Below, piece after piece: positions 54,406 to 63,101 of a DNA stretch of 64,000 nucleotides (positions within the stretch are counted from its first letter, which is position 1; the number at the start of each line of letters is the position of its first letter). The position numbers and the translations under genes are program-made. Below the pieces are notes generated by a model. It saw only the letters and a program-made list of their open reading frames with translations. It was not told where the DNA came from and searched no databases. The stretch is from CAVSWT01 sp963782985 (lineage in GTDB: Bacteria > Bacteroidota > Ignavibacteria > Ignavibacteriales > Ignavibacteriaceae), in the NCBI GenBank assembly GCA_963782985.1, contig CAWALU010000002.1:248001-312000 (forward strand). Reading direction: 5' to 3'.

Positions 54406-55416
54406 ATGTTAAATTTTCCTTTGCCAAGAATTGACAACGATGAAAAATTAAGGGATTTGTTATTAAAATATTGCCGGCTGAATGAAGGCGAGTTTTGGCA
54501 AGACCCCCAAAAAAAACATAAAGTCGGATGCATTGACGCCGCAAATGAAAATCAAATAAAAACGCTTCTCGGAAAACAAACCGCCGCTTTAGCAGTTCAC
54601 GATCCGCCTTATAACTTTGTTGCATTTCAAGAACGAGATATTGAAAATTTTATTGCCTGGTCAAAGCAATGGATTAACAATTCCTACAACTCACTGTCTG
54701 AAAAATCTTCAATATATATTTGGCTTGGCGCAGATCAGAATAATAATTTTCAGCCGCTAGCTGATTTTATTTTGATGATGAAAGAAAGCGGATTCAAATC
54801 CCGCAGCTTTATTACCATGCGCAACCAGCGCGGTTACGGCACCCAAAAAAATTGGATGTCAGTTAGGCAGGAACTTTTATATTATGTAAAAGGAAATCCA
54901 AATTATTTTGTTGAAGCCGAATACACAGAAATTCCAAAAATACTTAAAGGCTATTATAAAAAAGTAAACGGCGAACAAACTGAAAACTTAGAGAGAAGTA
55001 AATCAGCAAATATTAGAGCGGGTAATGTTTGGGTTGACGTTCAGCAGGTTTTTTATAGAATGGAAGAAAACATAAACGGATGCTACGCTCAAAAACCATT
55101 AAAATCTATTAAAAGAATTATTGAAGCCAGCAGCGCAAAAAATAATATTGTGCTTGATTTTTTTTCACATTCTGGCGCTACTTTACTTGCTTCAGAAATT
55201 TTAGATAGAAGATGTTTCACCGCTGATATTGATCCTATTTTTTGTGAGATAAGCATTAGACGACTGGAAAATTTTAGACTTCACAATAAAACAGGCTGGC
55301 AAAATTCTAATCCCTTTGCGGAAGAAATATTAAATGATAAAAAACTTAAAAACTATTTAAAGAAATACTATAACATTCATTTTGACGAAACGAAATTAGA
55401 AAAAAATTTAATATGA
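54406..55416 (+). CDS. Orphan DNA methyltransferase (N6-adenine or N4-cytosine, beta class)
   Basis: 336 residues. Catalytic DPPYN at 66-70 precedes the SAM-binding FFSHSGATLLASE (about 248-260), the beta-class order. The middle NQRGYGTQKNWMSVRQELLYYVKGN segment is common in small phage-type and chromosomal N4/N6 methylases. No restriction endonuclease gene lies near; neighbours are housekeeping genes, and its stop overlaps folD by four bases. It could be a regulatory or orphan methylase. Target sequence unknown. Confidence 0.85.
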   Translation: MLNFPLPRIDNDEKLRDLLLKYCRLNEGEFWQDPQKKHKVGCIDAANENQIKTLLGKQTAALAVHDPPYNFVAFQERDIENFIAWSKQWINNSYNSLSEKSSIYIWLGADQNNNFQPLADFILMMKESGFKSRSFITMRNQRGYGTQKNWMSVRQELLYYVKGNPNYFVEAEYTEIPKILKGYYKKVNGEQTENLERSKSANIRAGNVWVDVQQVFYRMEENINGCYAQKPLKSIKRIIEASSAKNNIVLDFFSHSGATLLASEILDRRCFTADIDPIFCEISIRRLENFRLHNKTGWQNSNPFAEEILNDKKLKNYLKKYYNIHFDETKLEKNLI

Positions 55417-56291
55417 TTTTAATTGATGGAAATAAAACAGCGAAGAATATTCGCGCAGAATTAAAACTTAAAATTGATGAACGGATTAAAGCGGGAAAAA
55501 ATGTTCCCGGTTTAGTTACAATTCTGGTTGGCGAAGACCCAGCTTCACAAGTTTACGTGCGCAGTAAAATAAAAGACTGCGAAGAAATTGGTATGCGCAC
55601 AAAATCTGAAAATCAACCTTCAGATATTTCTGAAAAAGACTTGTTGCAGTTAATTGAAAAATATAATAAAGATTCAAACTATCACGGTATTTTAGTTCAA
55701 CTGCCTTTGCCAAAACATATCGATGAAAATATAATTATCGAAGCAATATCTCCCAAAAAAGACGTTGATGGTTTTAGCCCTGTCAGCATTGGCAATTTAG
55801 TAATTGGTAAAGATACTTTTGTTTCATGCACGCCGGCGGGTATTCAAGAGTTATTAATCCGCTATAAAATTGAAACCAAAGGAAAGCATGTTGTAGTGCT
55901 TGGCAGAAGCAACATTGTGGGCAAGCCCATTGCAAATATTATGCTTCAGAAAAAAGAACATGCTAATTCTGTTGTAACAATTTGTCATTCGGCGGCAAAA
56001 GATCTTAAACAATTTACAAGGCAGGCGGATATATTAATTGCCGCAATCGGCAGCGCTAATTTTGTTAAAGCCGATATGGTAAAAGACGGCGTTGTTGTTA
56101 TTGACGTTGGCATAAATAGAATTGAAGATGCGTCCAAACCAAAGGGCTACCGAATTGGGGGCGACGTTGATTTTGATGAAGTTTCAAAAAAAGCTTCTTA
56201 TATTACTCCCGTGCCGGGCGGCGTTGGTCCAATGACCCGAGCGATGCTGCTTAGTAATACTTTTAAAGCTTATCAAATGTTTAGTTATTAA
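55413..56291 (+). CDS. folD: Bifunctional methylene-THF dehydrogenase/cyclohydrolase
   Basis: 292 residues, standard length. Catalytic Lys in VYVRSKIKDCEEIGM, then GILVQLPLPKH, DVDGFSP, the NADP loop VLGRSNIVGKP and PVPGGVGPMTRAML. Converts 5,10-methylene-THF to 10-formyl-THF. ATG overlaps the methylase stop (ATGA). Confidence 0.96.
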   Translation: MILIDGNKTAKNIRAELKLKIDERIKAGKNVPGLVTILVGEDPASQVYVRSKIKDCEEIGMRTKSENQPSDISEKDLLQLIEKYNKDSNYHGILVQLPLPKHIDENIIIEAISPKKDVDGFSPVSIGNLVIGKDTFVSCTPAGIQELLIRYKIETKGKHVVVLGRSNIVGKPIANIMLQKKEHANSVVTICHSAAKDLKQFTRQADILIAAIGSANFVKADMVKDGVVVIDVGINRIEDASKPKGYRIGGDVDFDEVSKKASYITPVPGGVGPMTRAMLLSNTFKAYQMFSY

Positions 56292-56314
56292 AAAATAATT
56301 AATTTCAGAAATAA

Positions 56315-56838
56315 ATGAAAAGTTCAAATATTATTCCGATTGGATTAATTGAAAAAAAAATTTATCTGATAAGAAATCAAAAAGTAATTTTGGATGAAGA
56401 TTCAGCAGAACTTTATGGCGTTGCCACTAAACAATTAAATCAACAAGCAAAAAGAAATTTAGATCGTTTCCCAGATGATTTTATATTTCAATTGACAAGA
56501 ATTGAGTTTAATTCTTTGAGGTCACATTTTGTGACTTCAAAAGGAAAAGGGGAAGAAGATATTTACCCTTTGCATTCACAGAGCAGGGCGTAGTAATGCT
56601 TTCAATCGTTTTAAATAGTAAAAAAGCTGTCAAAGTTAATATTCAAATAATGAGAGCTTTTGTAAAGCTAAGAGTAATACTTTCAACTCATATAGAACTT
56701 GCCCAAAAATTAAAAGAGCTTGAATTGAAAATTGATTCACATGATAAACAAATACAAGGAATATTCGATGTAATTAATCAACTAATTGCACCGCCGGAAA
56801 TTTCAAAAAAGAAAATAGGATTTACTATAGGTGAATAA
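56315..56838 (+). pseudogene. ORF6N (KilA-N family) DNA-binding protein gene, frameshifted
   Basis: The first frame (56315-56593) gives the ORF6N domain: IEKKIYLIRNQKVILDEDSA, then LYGVATKQLNQQAKRNLDRF and DFIFQLT. It ends with two stops (56591-56596), whereas the second frame, entered at about 56571, reads AFTEQGVVMLS and continues through IMRAFVKLR and a coiled coil to 56838. The usual order RYLPxAFTEQG is restored by one extra T in CCCTTTGCATT (56569-56574), so one base is missing at a T3 run. Joined length is about 174 residues, normal for the family. Recent mutation or sequencing error. ORF6N genes are often phage or mobile accessory genes. Confidence 0.88.
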
Positions 56839-56839
56839 A

Positions 56840-57706
56840 ATGAATTATAATATTTCAGATAATGACGTCTCGCCAGAATTTCTTGAAAAAGTTTTAAAAG
56901 ATTTTTATTGCGAAAACGATTCATGCAAAGGCTGGGAAACAAATGTGGTAACGCAGCCAAAGACGGTAAAAAATATTGTTGACCACGGCGCTGAAAGAAT
57001 TGCCGCGGGACTTGGAATTGGCGGTTCGTTAAATGATAAAAATCTTGCAAGAAAAATTGATCACACTATTTTAAAACCTGAAGCGACTACGAAAGAAATA
57101 ACTTCGTTATGTGAAGAAGCAAAAAAATATAACTTTGCGTCAGTTTGCGTGAACTCGTCATTCGTTACTTTGTGCGCGGGTTTATTAAAAGGCACAGAAG
57201 TAAAAGTATGCACCGTAATTGGATTTCCGCTTGGCGCTGTAACCACCGAAGTGAAAAAGTTTGAAGCCGAGCAGGCAATATATAACGGCGCACAGGAAAT
57301 TGATATGGTCATTAATGTGGGCAGACTTAAAGAAGGCGATTACGATTATGTTTTTAATGATGTAAGCGAGGTTGTTTCAGTCGCTAAAAAGAATAATGCA
57401 ATTTGTAAAGTAATTTTGGAAACCGCATTATTAAATGATGGAGAAAAAGTAAAAGCATGTGTAATCTGCAAAAAAGCTGGAGCCAATTTTGTTAAAACTT
57501 CTACCGGATTTAGTAAAGGAGGGGCAACTGCGGGCGACGTTGCTTTGATGAAATATGTTGTCGGCAGCGGAATTGGAGTTAAGGCTTCGGGAGGAATTCG
57601 CTCCAAAGAAGACGCGGAAAAAATGATTGCCAGCGGAGCGGATAGAATTGGCGCAAGCGCAAGTGTGGCAATAGTAAGCGGCGAAAAAGGAAAAGGAAGT
57701 TATTGA
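56840..57706 (+). CDS. deoC: Deoxyribose-phosphate aldolase
   Basis: 288 residues from ATG 56840, preferred over an in-frame GTG at 56831 because AGGTGA then stands at ribosome-site distance. Key segments: KIDHTILKPEAT, FASVCVNSSFV, VCTVIGFPLGA, FVKTSTGFSKGGAT (Schiff-base Lys) and GVKASGGIRSKEDA. It cleaves 2-deoxyribose 5-phosphate to glyceraldehyde 3-phosphate and acetaldehyde. An N-terminal extension of about 65 residues before the barrel is seen in some members. Confidence 0.95.
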   Translation: MNYNISDNDVSPEFLEKVLKDFYCENDSCKGWETNVVTQPKTVKNIVDHGAERIAAGLGIGGSLNDKNLARKIDHTILKPEATTKEITSLCEEAKKYNFASVCVNSSFVTLCAGLLKGTEVKVCTVIGFPLGAVTTEVKKFEAEQAIYNGAQEIDMVINVGRLKEGDYDYVFNDVSEVVSVAKKNNAICKVILETALLNDGEKVKACVICKKAGANFVKTSTGFSKGGATAGDVALMKYVVGSGIGVKASGGIRSKEDAEKMIASGADRIGASASVAIVSGEKGKGSY

Positions 57707-57776
57707 CAAACCCAATTTCTATTATGAAGCAATCTCACGAAAAAAGTTTAAAAAAGAAGTTGGGTTTGTATCTTTT

Positions 57777-57834
57777 GTAGAGACGTTTTGCCAACGTCTC
57801 TAAATAAATTTAGACGTTCTCAGAACGTCTCTAC
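57777..57834. repeat. Double-hairpin intergenic repeat (GTAGAGAC family)
   Basis: Perfect outer inverted arms GTAGAGACGTT (57777-57787) and AACGTCTCTAC (57824-57834). Two inner hairpins: AGAGACGTT/AACGTCTCT (57779-57787 and 57793-57801) and AGACGTTCT/AGAACGTCT (57812-57820 and 57822-57830). The first part downstream of deoC (57707-57776) shows nothing. Confidence 0.7.
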
Positions 57835-57865
57835 GAGGGATTTGTAAACAATATAAGTGTATGTG

Positions 57866-57923
57866 GAGATGAGCCTGCCTGCACGAAGCGTTTCGGCAAA
57901 GAGGCAGGGCGTTGTCTCATCTC
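57866..57923. repeat. Nested palindrome
   Basis: GAGATGAG (57866-57873) pairs with CTCATCTC (57916-57923); inside, GCCTGCCT (57873-57880) pairs with AGGCAGGGC (57902-57910). GC-rich compared with its surroundings; likely part of the same composite repeat block. Confidence 0.6.
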
Positions 57924-57952
57924 AAATGTAAAAAGGCAGCGGAAACAAAAGG

Positions 57953-57980
57953 GACGAGTCATCGCCTCGTCTCTACGAAG
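57953..57980. repeat. Hairpin ending in GTCTCTACGA
   Basis: GACGAG (57953-57958) pairs with CTCGTC (57966-57971); the right end GTCTCTACGA (57969-57978) repeats the end of the 57777-57834 element. It lies directly before the HicB-like gene. Confidence 0.55.
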
Positions 57981-57995
57981 GTAAAAATAATTGAG

Positions 57996-58220
57996 ATGAT
58001 CTTAGATATTATTCTACATAAAACAGACGACGGCGTTACTGCCGAGATTCCATCGTTAAAAGGATGCGAAAGCTGGGCGCATGATGAAGATGCCGCAATG
58101 GATAAAATCCTTGATCTGGCTTCGTATTATTTAAAGACGGATAAATCTAAATTCAAAATTGATAAAGCTCGATCTCACAAAAACAAATCTGTATTCAAAC
58201 TTTACTTTAACAAAAGTTGA
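57996..58220 (+). CDS. HicB-like small protein
   Basis: 74 residues from ATG 57996. The frame opens further upstream but that part is the palindromic repeat block, so the later start is chosen. MILDIILHKTDDGVTAEIPSL followed by GCESWAHDEDAAMDKILDLA is the HicB/UPF0150 fold (partial RNase H-like), usually an antitoxin or regulator. No HicA toxin gene is adjacent. Its TGA overlaps the ATG of the next gene. Confidence 0.7.
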   Translation: MILDIILHKTDDGVTAEIPSLKGCESWAHDEDAAMDKILDLASYYLKTDKSKFKIDKARSHKNKSVFKLYFNKS

Positions 58221-58813
58221 TGGCTAAAAGTTATAAATCTGAAAAACGAACAAGCAAAATTAACTCAGTAGTTTCCGCGAGGCAGTATTCTTTAAAAGTT
58301 GTAATTGAAAATATTCACGACCCGCATAACGTCAGCGCAATTTTTAGAACCTGCGATGCGGCGGGCGTTCCAAAAGTTTCTTTAATTTATACGGAAGAAT
58401 CTTTTCCTAAAATTGGGAAAAAATCTTCTGCTTCTGCGTTCAAATGGGTGGAAAAAGAAAAATATAAATCTGTAGATGATTGTTATTCAAAACTTAGAAA
58501 CGACGGTTTTGTAATTTATGCTTCTGCAATAACGGAACATTCAAAAAATCTTTACGATATCGATCTAACAAAAAAATGCGCGATAGTTTTCGGCAACGAG
58601 CATAGAGGCGTTTCTGATGAAGCGGCACAGAAAGCGGATGAGATATTTTTAATTCCGATGTACGGAATGGTGCAGAGTTTAAATGTTTCAGTTGCCTGCG
58701 CCGTAACTTTGTATGAAGCTTTAAGGCAGCGCCAAAAAAATGGAATGTATGAATCGAATGGAATGAATGAAATTGAAATGAACGAGTTGATGGAAAAATG
58801 GATTAGAAAATAA
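58220..58813 (+). CDS. TrmH-family (SpoU) RNA 2'-O-methyltransferase
   Basis: 197 residues from ATG 58220 (overlapping the previous TGA). SPOUT motifs: NVSAIFRTCDAAGV (motif 1), CAIVFGNEHRGV (motif 2) and IPMYGMVQSLNVSVACAVTLYE (motif 3, knot). Length and SLNVSVA pattern are closest to TrmH, which makes Gm18 in tRNA; the exact target is inferred. Confidence 0.9.
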   Translation: MAKSYKSEKRTSKINSVVSARQYSLKVVIENIHDPHNVSAIFRTCDAAGVPKVSLIYTEESFPKIGKKSSASAFKWVEKEKYKSVDDCYSKLRNDGFVIYASAITEHSKNLYDIDLTKKCAIVFGNEHRGVSDEAAQKADEIFLIPMYGMVQSLNVSVACAVTLYEALRQRQKNGMYESNGMNEIEMNELMEKWIRK

Positions 58814-58918
58814 AAAGTTAAATTGTTTAATGCTTAAATTCAAAAGCAATTAGCAATTAGACCCCTTGAACCATTTTTAATTTCCTTAGTATAGAAAAAC
58901 TAAAATTTAAATATGTAG

Positions 58919-60199
58919 ATGATCCAAGAATTTAATAAAATAAATAAAGTTGAAGGCGAATTAGAACTGCCCGGCGATAAATCGATTTCGCATCGCGCTG
59001 TTATGTTTGCGGCGATGGCAAAAGGGAAATCGTCTATTTCTAATTTGTCAAACGGCGAAGATGTAAAAACAACTCAGCATATCTTTGAGCAGTTGGGCGC
59101 AATAATAATTAATAAAAAAAATTATATTGAAATTGACGGCGTTGGATTTAAAGGTTTCAAAAAAACGGAAACAGTTTTAGACGCAGGGAACAGCGGCACA
59201 ACCACAAGATTACTTTCCGGAATTCTTGCCGCTCAAAATTTTAAAAGTGAAATAATCGGCGACGAATCTTTATCTAAACGTCCCATGAAAAGAGTGATAA
59301 CGCCACTCTCTGCAATGGGCGGTAAAATATCCGCATCAGAAAATTTTACTCTTCCTTTAAAAATATTTCCATCTGAAAATCTAACGGCAATTAAGTATGA
59401 ACTCCCCATTGCAAGCGCTCAAATTAAAAGCGCTGTGCTTCTCGCGGGACTTCATTTAGAAGACGAAACTTCTGTAATTGAAAAATTTCCTTCGCGCGAT
59501 CATACTGAAAGAATGCTTGGGTTAAGAATTGAAGAAAATGAGAAGGGTAGAATTATTTATTCTTCCAAACAAAATTATCCTGAAGCAAAAAAATATTTTG
59601 TCCCTTCGGATATTTCAACTGCATCATTTTTTATAGTACTTGTTCTTCTATCAAAAAATTCTTTTTTAAGAATTAAAAATGTTTCGCTTAACCCATCGCG
59701 TATTGGAATTATAAATATATTAAAACAGATGGGCGGTCAAATTGAATTTGAAAATGAAAAAGTTACCGCAGGCGAACCTTACGGAGATGTCTTAATTAAA
59801 AGCAGCGAGCTTTCAAATATTAAAATTGAAGAAGAAATTATCCCAAATATTATTGATGAAATTCCAATTCTTTCCGTAGCGGGAATTTTTGCCGAAGGAA
59901 AATTTGAAATTAGAAACGCGAAAGAGTTGAGGGGCAAAGAATCTGACCGAATTAATTCTCTTTGTTCAAACTTTAAAAAGTTAGGTTTAACCGTTGAAGA
60001 ATTTGAAGACGGTTTCATCATTGATGGCGCTTTAACAAATAATTTATATACATTTGAAAGTTATGAAGATCATCGGATTGCAATGGCGTTCAGCATTCTT
60101 TCTTTGTTGTTGATAGATGGGAGCAAAGTTAATAACTTTAACAGTGTTAAAATTTCTAACCCAAATTTTCTAATTCAGCTAAAACAAATCATAAGGTAA
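58919..60199 (+). CDS. aroA: 3-phosphoshikimate 1-carboxyvinyltransferase
   Basis: 426 residues. LPGDKSISHRAVMFAAMA at the N-terminus, GNSGTTTRLLSG (PEP site), RPMKRVITPL, GKESDRI and YEDHRIAMAF near the C-terminus are diagnostic for EPSP synthase of the shikimate pathway. ATG start, 105-base upstream gap. Six bases separate it from the ABC transporter gene. Confidence 0.96.
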   Translation: MIQEFNKINKVEGELELPGDKSISHRAVMFAAMAKGKSSISNLSNGEDVKTTQHIFEQLGAIIINKKNYIEIDGVGFKGFKKTETVLDAGNSGTTTRLLSGILAAQNFKSEIIGDESLSKRPMKRVITPLSAMGGKISASENFTLPLKIFPSENLTAIKYELPIASAQIKSAVLLAGLHLEDETSVIEKFPSRDHTERMLGLRIEENEKGRIIYSSKQNYPEAKKYFVPSDISTASFFIVLVLLSKNSFLRIKNVSLNPSRIGIINILKQMGGQIEFENEKVTAGEPYGDVLIKSSELSNIKIEEEIIPNIIDEIPILSVAGIFAEGKFEIRNAKELRGKESDRINSLCSNFKKLGLTVEEFEDGFIIDGALTNNLYTFESYEDHRIAMAFSILSLLLIDGSKVNNFNSVKISNPNFLIQLKQIIR

Positions 60200-60204
60200 A
60201 AATT

Positions 60205-61302
60205 ATGGCGGAAGTAAGTCTTAAAAACGTAACCAAAGTTTATGAAGGCGGAAACGTTGCCGTCAAAGATGTAAACATTGAAGTGAAAGATAAAGAGTTT
60301 GTAGTTTTAGTGGGACCTTCGGGCTGCGGAAAATCTACTACGCTGCGAATGATTGCCGGGCTTGAAGAAATTTCTGAGGGTGAATTATTTATTGATGGTA
60401 AAAAAGTAAATGATGTTTCTCCAAAGGACAGAGACATTGCGATGGTATTTCAAAATTATGCATTGTATCCGCACATGTCCGTTTATGAAAATATGGCTTT
60501 CGGGTTAAAGCTAAGAAAGTTTAGCAAAGATGAAATTAAAAAACGAGTTACTGACGCCGCTAAAATTTTAGGATTGGAAGAATATTTAGACCGCAAACCT
60601 AAAGCGCTTTCAGGCGGACAGAGACAACGTGTGGCAGTCGGCAGAGCCATTGTAAGAAAACCAAAAGTGTTTTTATTTGACGAGCCGCTAAGTAATCTTG
60701 ACGCGAAACTTCGCGTGCAAATGCGCACCGAAATTTCAAAACTCCATCACGAACTCGAAGCCACGATGATTTACGTTACTCACGATCAAACAGAAGCAAT
60801 GACGATGGGAGACAAAATTGTAATTATGAAAGACGGTTTTATTAATCAAATTGATACTCCGTTAAACTTGTATAACTATCCCGCAAATAAATTTGTAGCC
60901 GGATTTATCGGCAGCCCTTCAATGAATTTTATAGAAGGAACAATTACCGGGTCATCTTTTAAAACTAATAATGGCGAGCTGAGCCTATCTTTAAATGGAA
61001 AATATTCCGACAAATTAAAACCATTTCAAAATAAAAAAATATTTGTGGGAATTAGACCTGAAGATATTTATGATTCTCAATCCGCTTCATTAAAGCCAAA
61101 CTATACAAGCTATAACGCAAGGTTGGAAGTTGTAGAACCAATGGGGAATGAAATATTTTTATATTTTTTAATTGAAGGGAATCAATTTATAGCAAGAATT
61201 CCTGCGAGAGAAAAACCACAGCCCGGCTCGCAGCGAACAGTTTATCTCGATACAGAAAAACTTCACTTCTTTGACGGTGAAAATGAAAATACCATTGTAT
61301 AG
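60205..61302 (+). CDS. Sugar ABC transporter ATP-binding protein (UgpC/MsmX type)
   Basis: 365 residues. Walker A GPSGCGKST (about 37-45), Q-loop VFQNYALYPHMSV, signature LSGGQRQRVAVGRA, Walker B VFLFDEPLSNLDA and H-loop THDQTEAM. The C-terminal 120 residues form an OB/TOBE domain (GIRPEDIYD), typical of UgpC/MalK/MsmX ATPases that can serve several sugar importers. No permease genes are next to it. Confidence 0.95.
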   Translation: MAEVSLKNVTKVYEGGNVAVKDVNIEVKDKEFVVLVGPSGCGKSTTLRMIAGLEEISEGELFIDGKKVNDVSPKDRDIAMVFQNYALYPHMSVYENMAFGLKLRKFSKDEIKKRVTDAAKILGLEEYLDRKPKALSGGQRQRVAVGRAIVRKPKVFLFDEPLSNLDAKLRVQMRTEISKLHHELEATMIYVTHDQTEAMTMGDKIVIMKDGFINQIDTPLNLYNYPANKFVAGFIGSPSMNFIEGTITGSSFKTNNGELSLSLNGKYSDKLKPFQNKKIFVGIRPEDIYDSQSASLKPNYTSYNARLEVVEPMGNEIFLYFLIEGNQFIARIPAREKPQPGSQRTVYLDTEKLHFFDGENENTIV

Positions 61303-61360
61303 TTTTTTTGCGCGGCTGTAAGTTTGAATTACATTTTTATTATTTGATGTTCAAATTTAT

Positions 61361-62955
61361 CTAATTCCAATTCATCAAATATCTTTTTAAAAAATCCATT
61401 CCATATTTATTAGCGAAGTAAATAAAATTTAATTCTCTTTCCTGAAGATTCCCATTTGGGAAAAGCATTGCCGCAGCCTTATCTATTTGTCTTACTGTAA
61501 TTTCATGTTTCCGTTTTTGAGAGTCCTTTGCTTTATCTTTAAGCTCATTTAAATAATGAGAAAATTTTTCTTTGTATTTAATTGTGGAATCTGAAATTGT
61601 TTTGTCCAGCGCAAATAACTTTTCTTTTAATTGATCAAGAGTTAAATCAATATCTGTTTTGGATTGATTAAACACTTGTTCAATAGCTGTTTCGGAAATT
61701 GCTTCTACTACTTTTAATTTAAGTTTTTCTGCATCAATAAAAATATCGCTAACATTCAAATCATATTTCTCTAAAATTGAGTTTATATTTTTTTCTAATA
61801 TTGTCGCCGAAGAACGCGGATAAATAAAAGGGGATTCTATATTAAATAATTTATATAACCGCATAACTTGTGCAAAGTAAGAAATTTCACTCGGTCCACC
61901 GATATAAAAAGCAGTTGGCAAAATATAATCTTGACAAATTGGGCGCAGCAAAACATTCGGGCTAAAATTTTGCGGATTATTTTCTATTTCATTAATTAAC
62001 TCTTCGTGAGTAAATTTTTTCTTTTTTCTTTTAAGACGAAAATCGCCGTCATCCAACGGTTCAATTAAATATCTGCCTTCTTCATTTCCAAAAAATAAAT
62101 TAATCGGTTTTACTTTTACCTGAGCGTGGTAGCCTTCTTCCAGCTTTGCCGAAACATCAACTAACTTTTGTGTATGAGATCTAAATCCATTAATCTCTTT
62201 TTAAATATTGGGCGGAGAAGATTTTTAATTTCTTTATTCTGAGGGTTAAACAATACCAAACCGTATTCATCAAAAAGCCAAAATATTAATTGTTGAAATG
62301 ACTCGGAATATGTTTTGCCTTCTTTATAAATAGATTTTAGTTTGTTTAAAATGTCGTCTGTAAAATCTGTATGACGTAAGTTTTTTTCTAGCTCTTCAAA
62401 AAAAGAATTGATAGAGTTATCAATTTTAATATTGCCTACGCTAATTTTTATTTCTTCTTCTTTTTGATTGTCGCCATAATTAATTTTTATTAATTCGTTA
62501 TTATCATTTATTAAATTTATGTGGTTGACTTCATCAAAATCGTGGTCATCACCTTCCAACCAGAAGACAGGGACAAAATTATAGTCCTTGTATTTTTCTG
62601 ATAACCTCGCCGCCAATTTTATGGCGGTAATTATTTTGTAAAACGTATAAAGCGGTCCTCCTAAAATGCCAAGCTGTTGACCTGTAACAACCGTTAAAGT
62701 ATTTTCTTCTTTTAAGATTGAAATATTATTTTTAGTTTTTTGCGAAGGCTGTAAATCTTTGTAGGAATTTAAAATAATTTCGGGCAGTTCAGCTCTAAAA
62801 CTTCTTTCGGATTGAGAAATACTTTTAAACTTAGTTTCATATTTATCTTTGTTCCGAAAATCATTTTCATAAAAATATTTTACATTTTCAAACTCATATA
62901 AATAATCTAAAAAAAGATTTTGATGACCGGGAATATCGCTGAAATTGATAGACAT
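61361..62955 (-). pseudogene. bshC: Bacillithiol biosynthesis cysteine-adding enzyme, frameshifted
   Basis: The N-terminal part (62161-62955, 264 residues: VVTGQQLGILGGPLYTFYK, VFWLEGDDHDFDEVNHINL) and the C-terminal part (61361 to about 62200: PINLFFGNEEGRYLIEP, AFYIGGPSEISYFAQVMRLY) are BshC. They lie in different frames; the join at TTTAAAAAGAG (minus strand, about 62197-62205) needs one extra A in an A5 run. The joined length, about 530, is that of BshC, which adds Cys to GlcN-malate to make bacillithiol. A homopolymer slip points to sequencing error or a very recent mutation; phase variation is possible. Confidence 0.9.
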
Positions 62956-63101
62956 TATCTCTCCAGATTTTATAATTTTTAATGATTAAAGTAATAAAAT
63001 TAAGCCTGCCTAACAAAGTAAGGCGTATGAAGTGTGCGGAGCATTTCTTTTTTAATACTGCTGATATTTAATTATTTTCATAAACAAAAATAAATCGGCT
63101 G

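Noticed and set aside
57996..58220. HicAB toxin-antitoxin pair
   Set aside because: Only the HicB-like half is seen; both neighbours are a repeat block and an RNA methyltransferase, with no HicA-sized gene.
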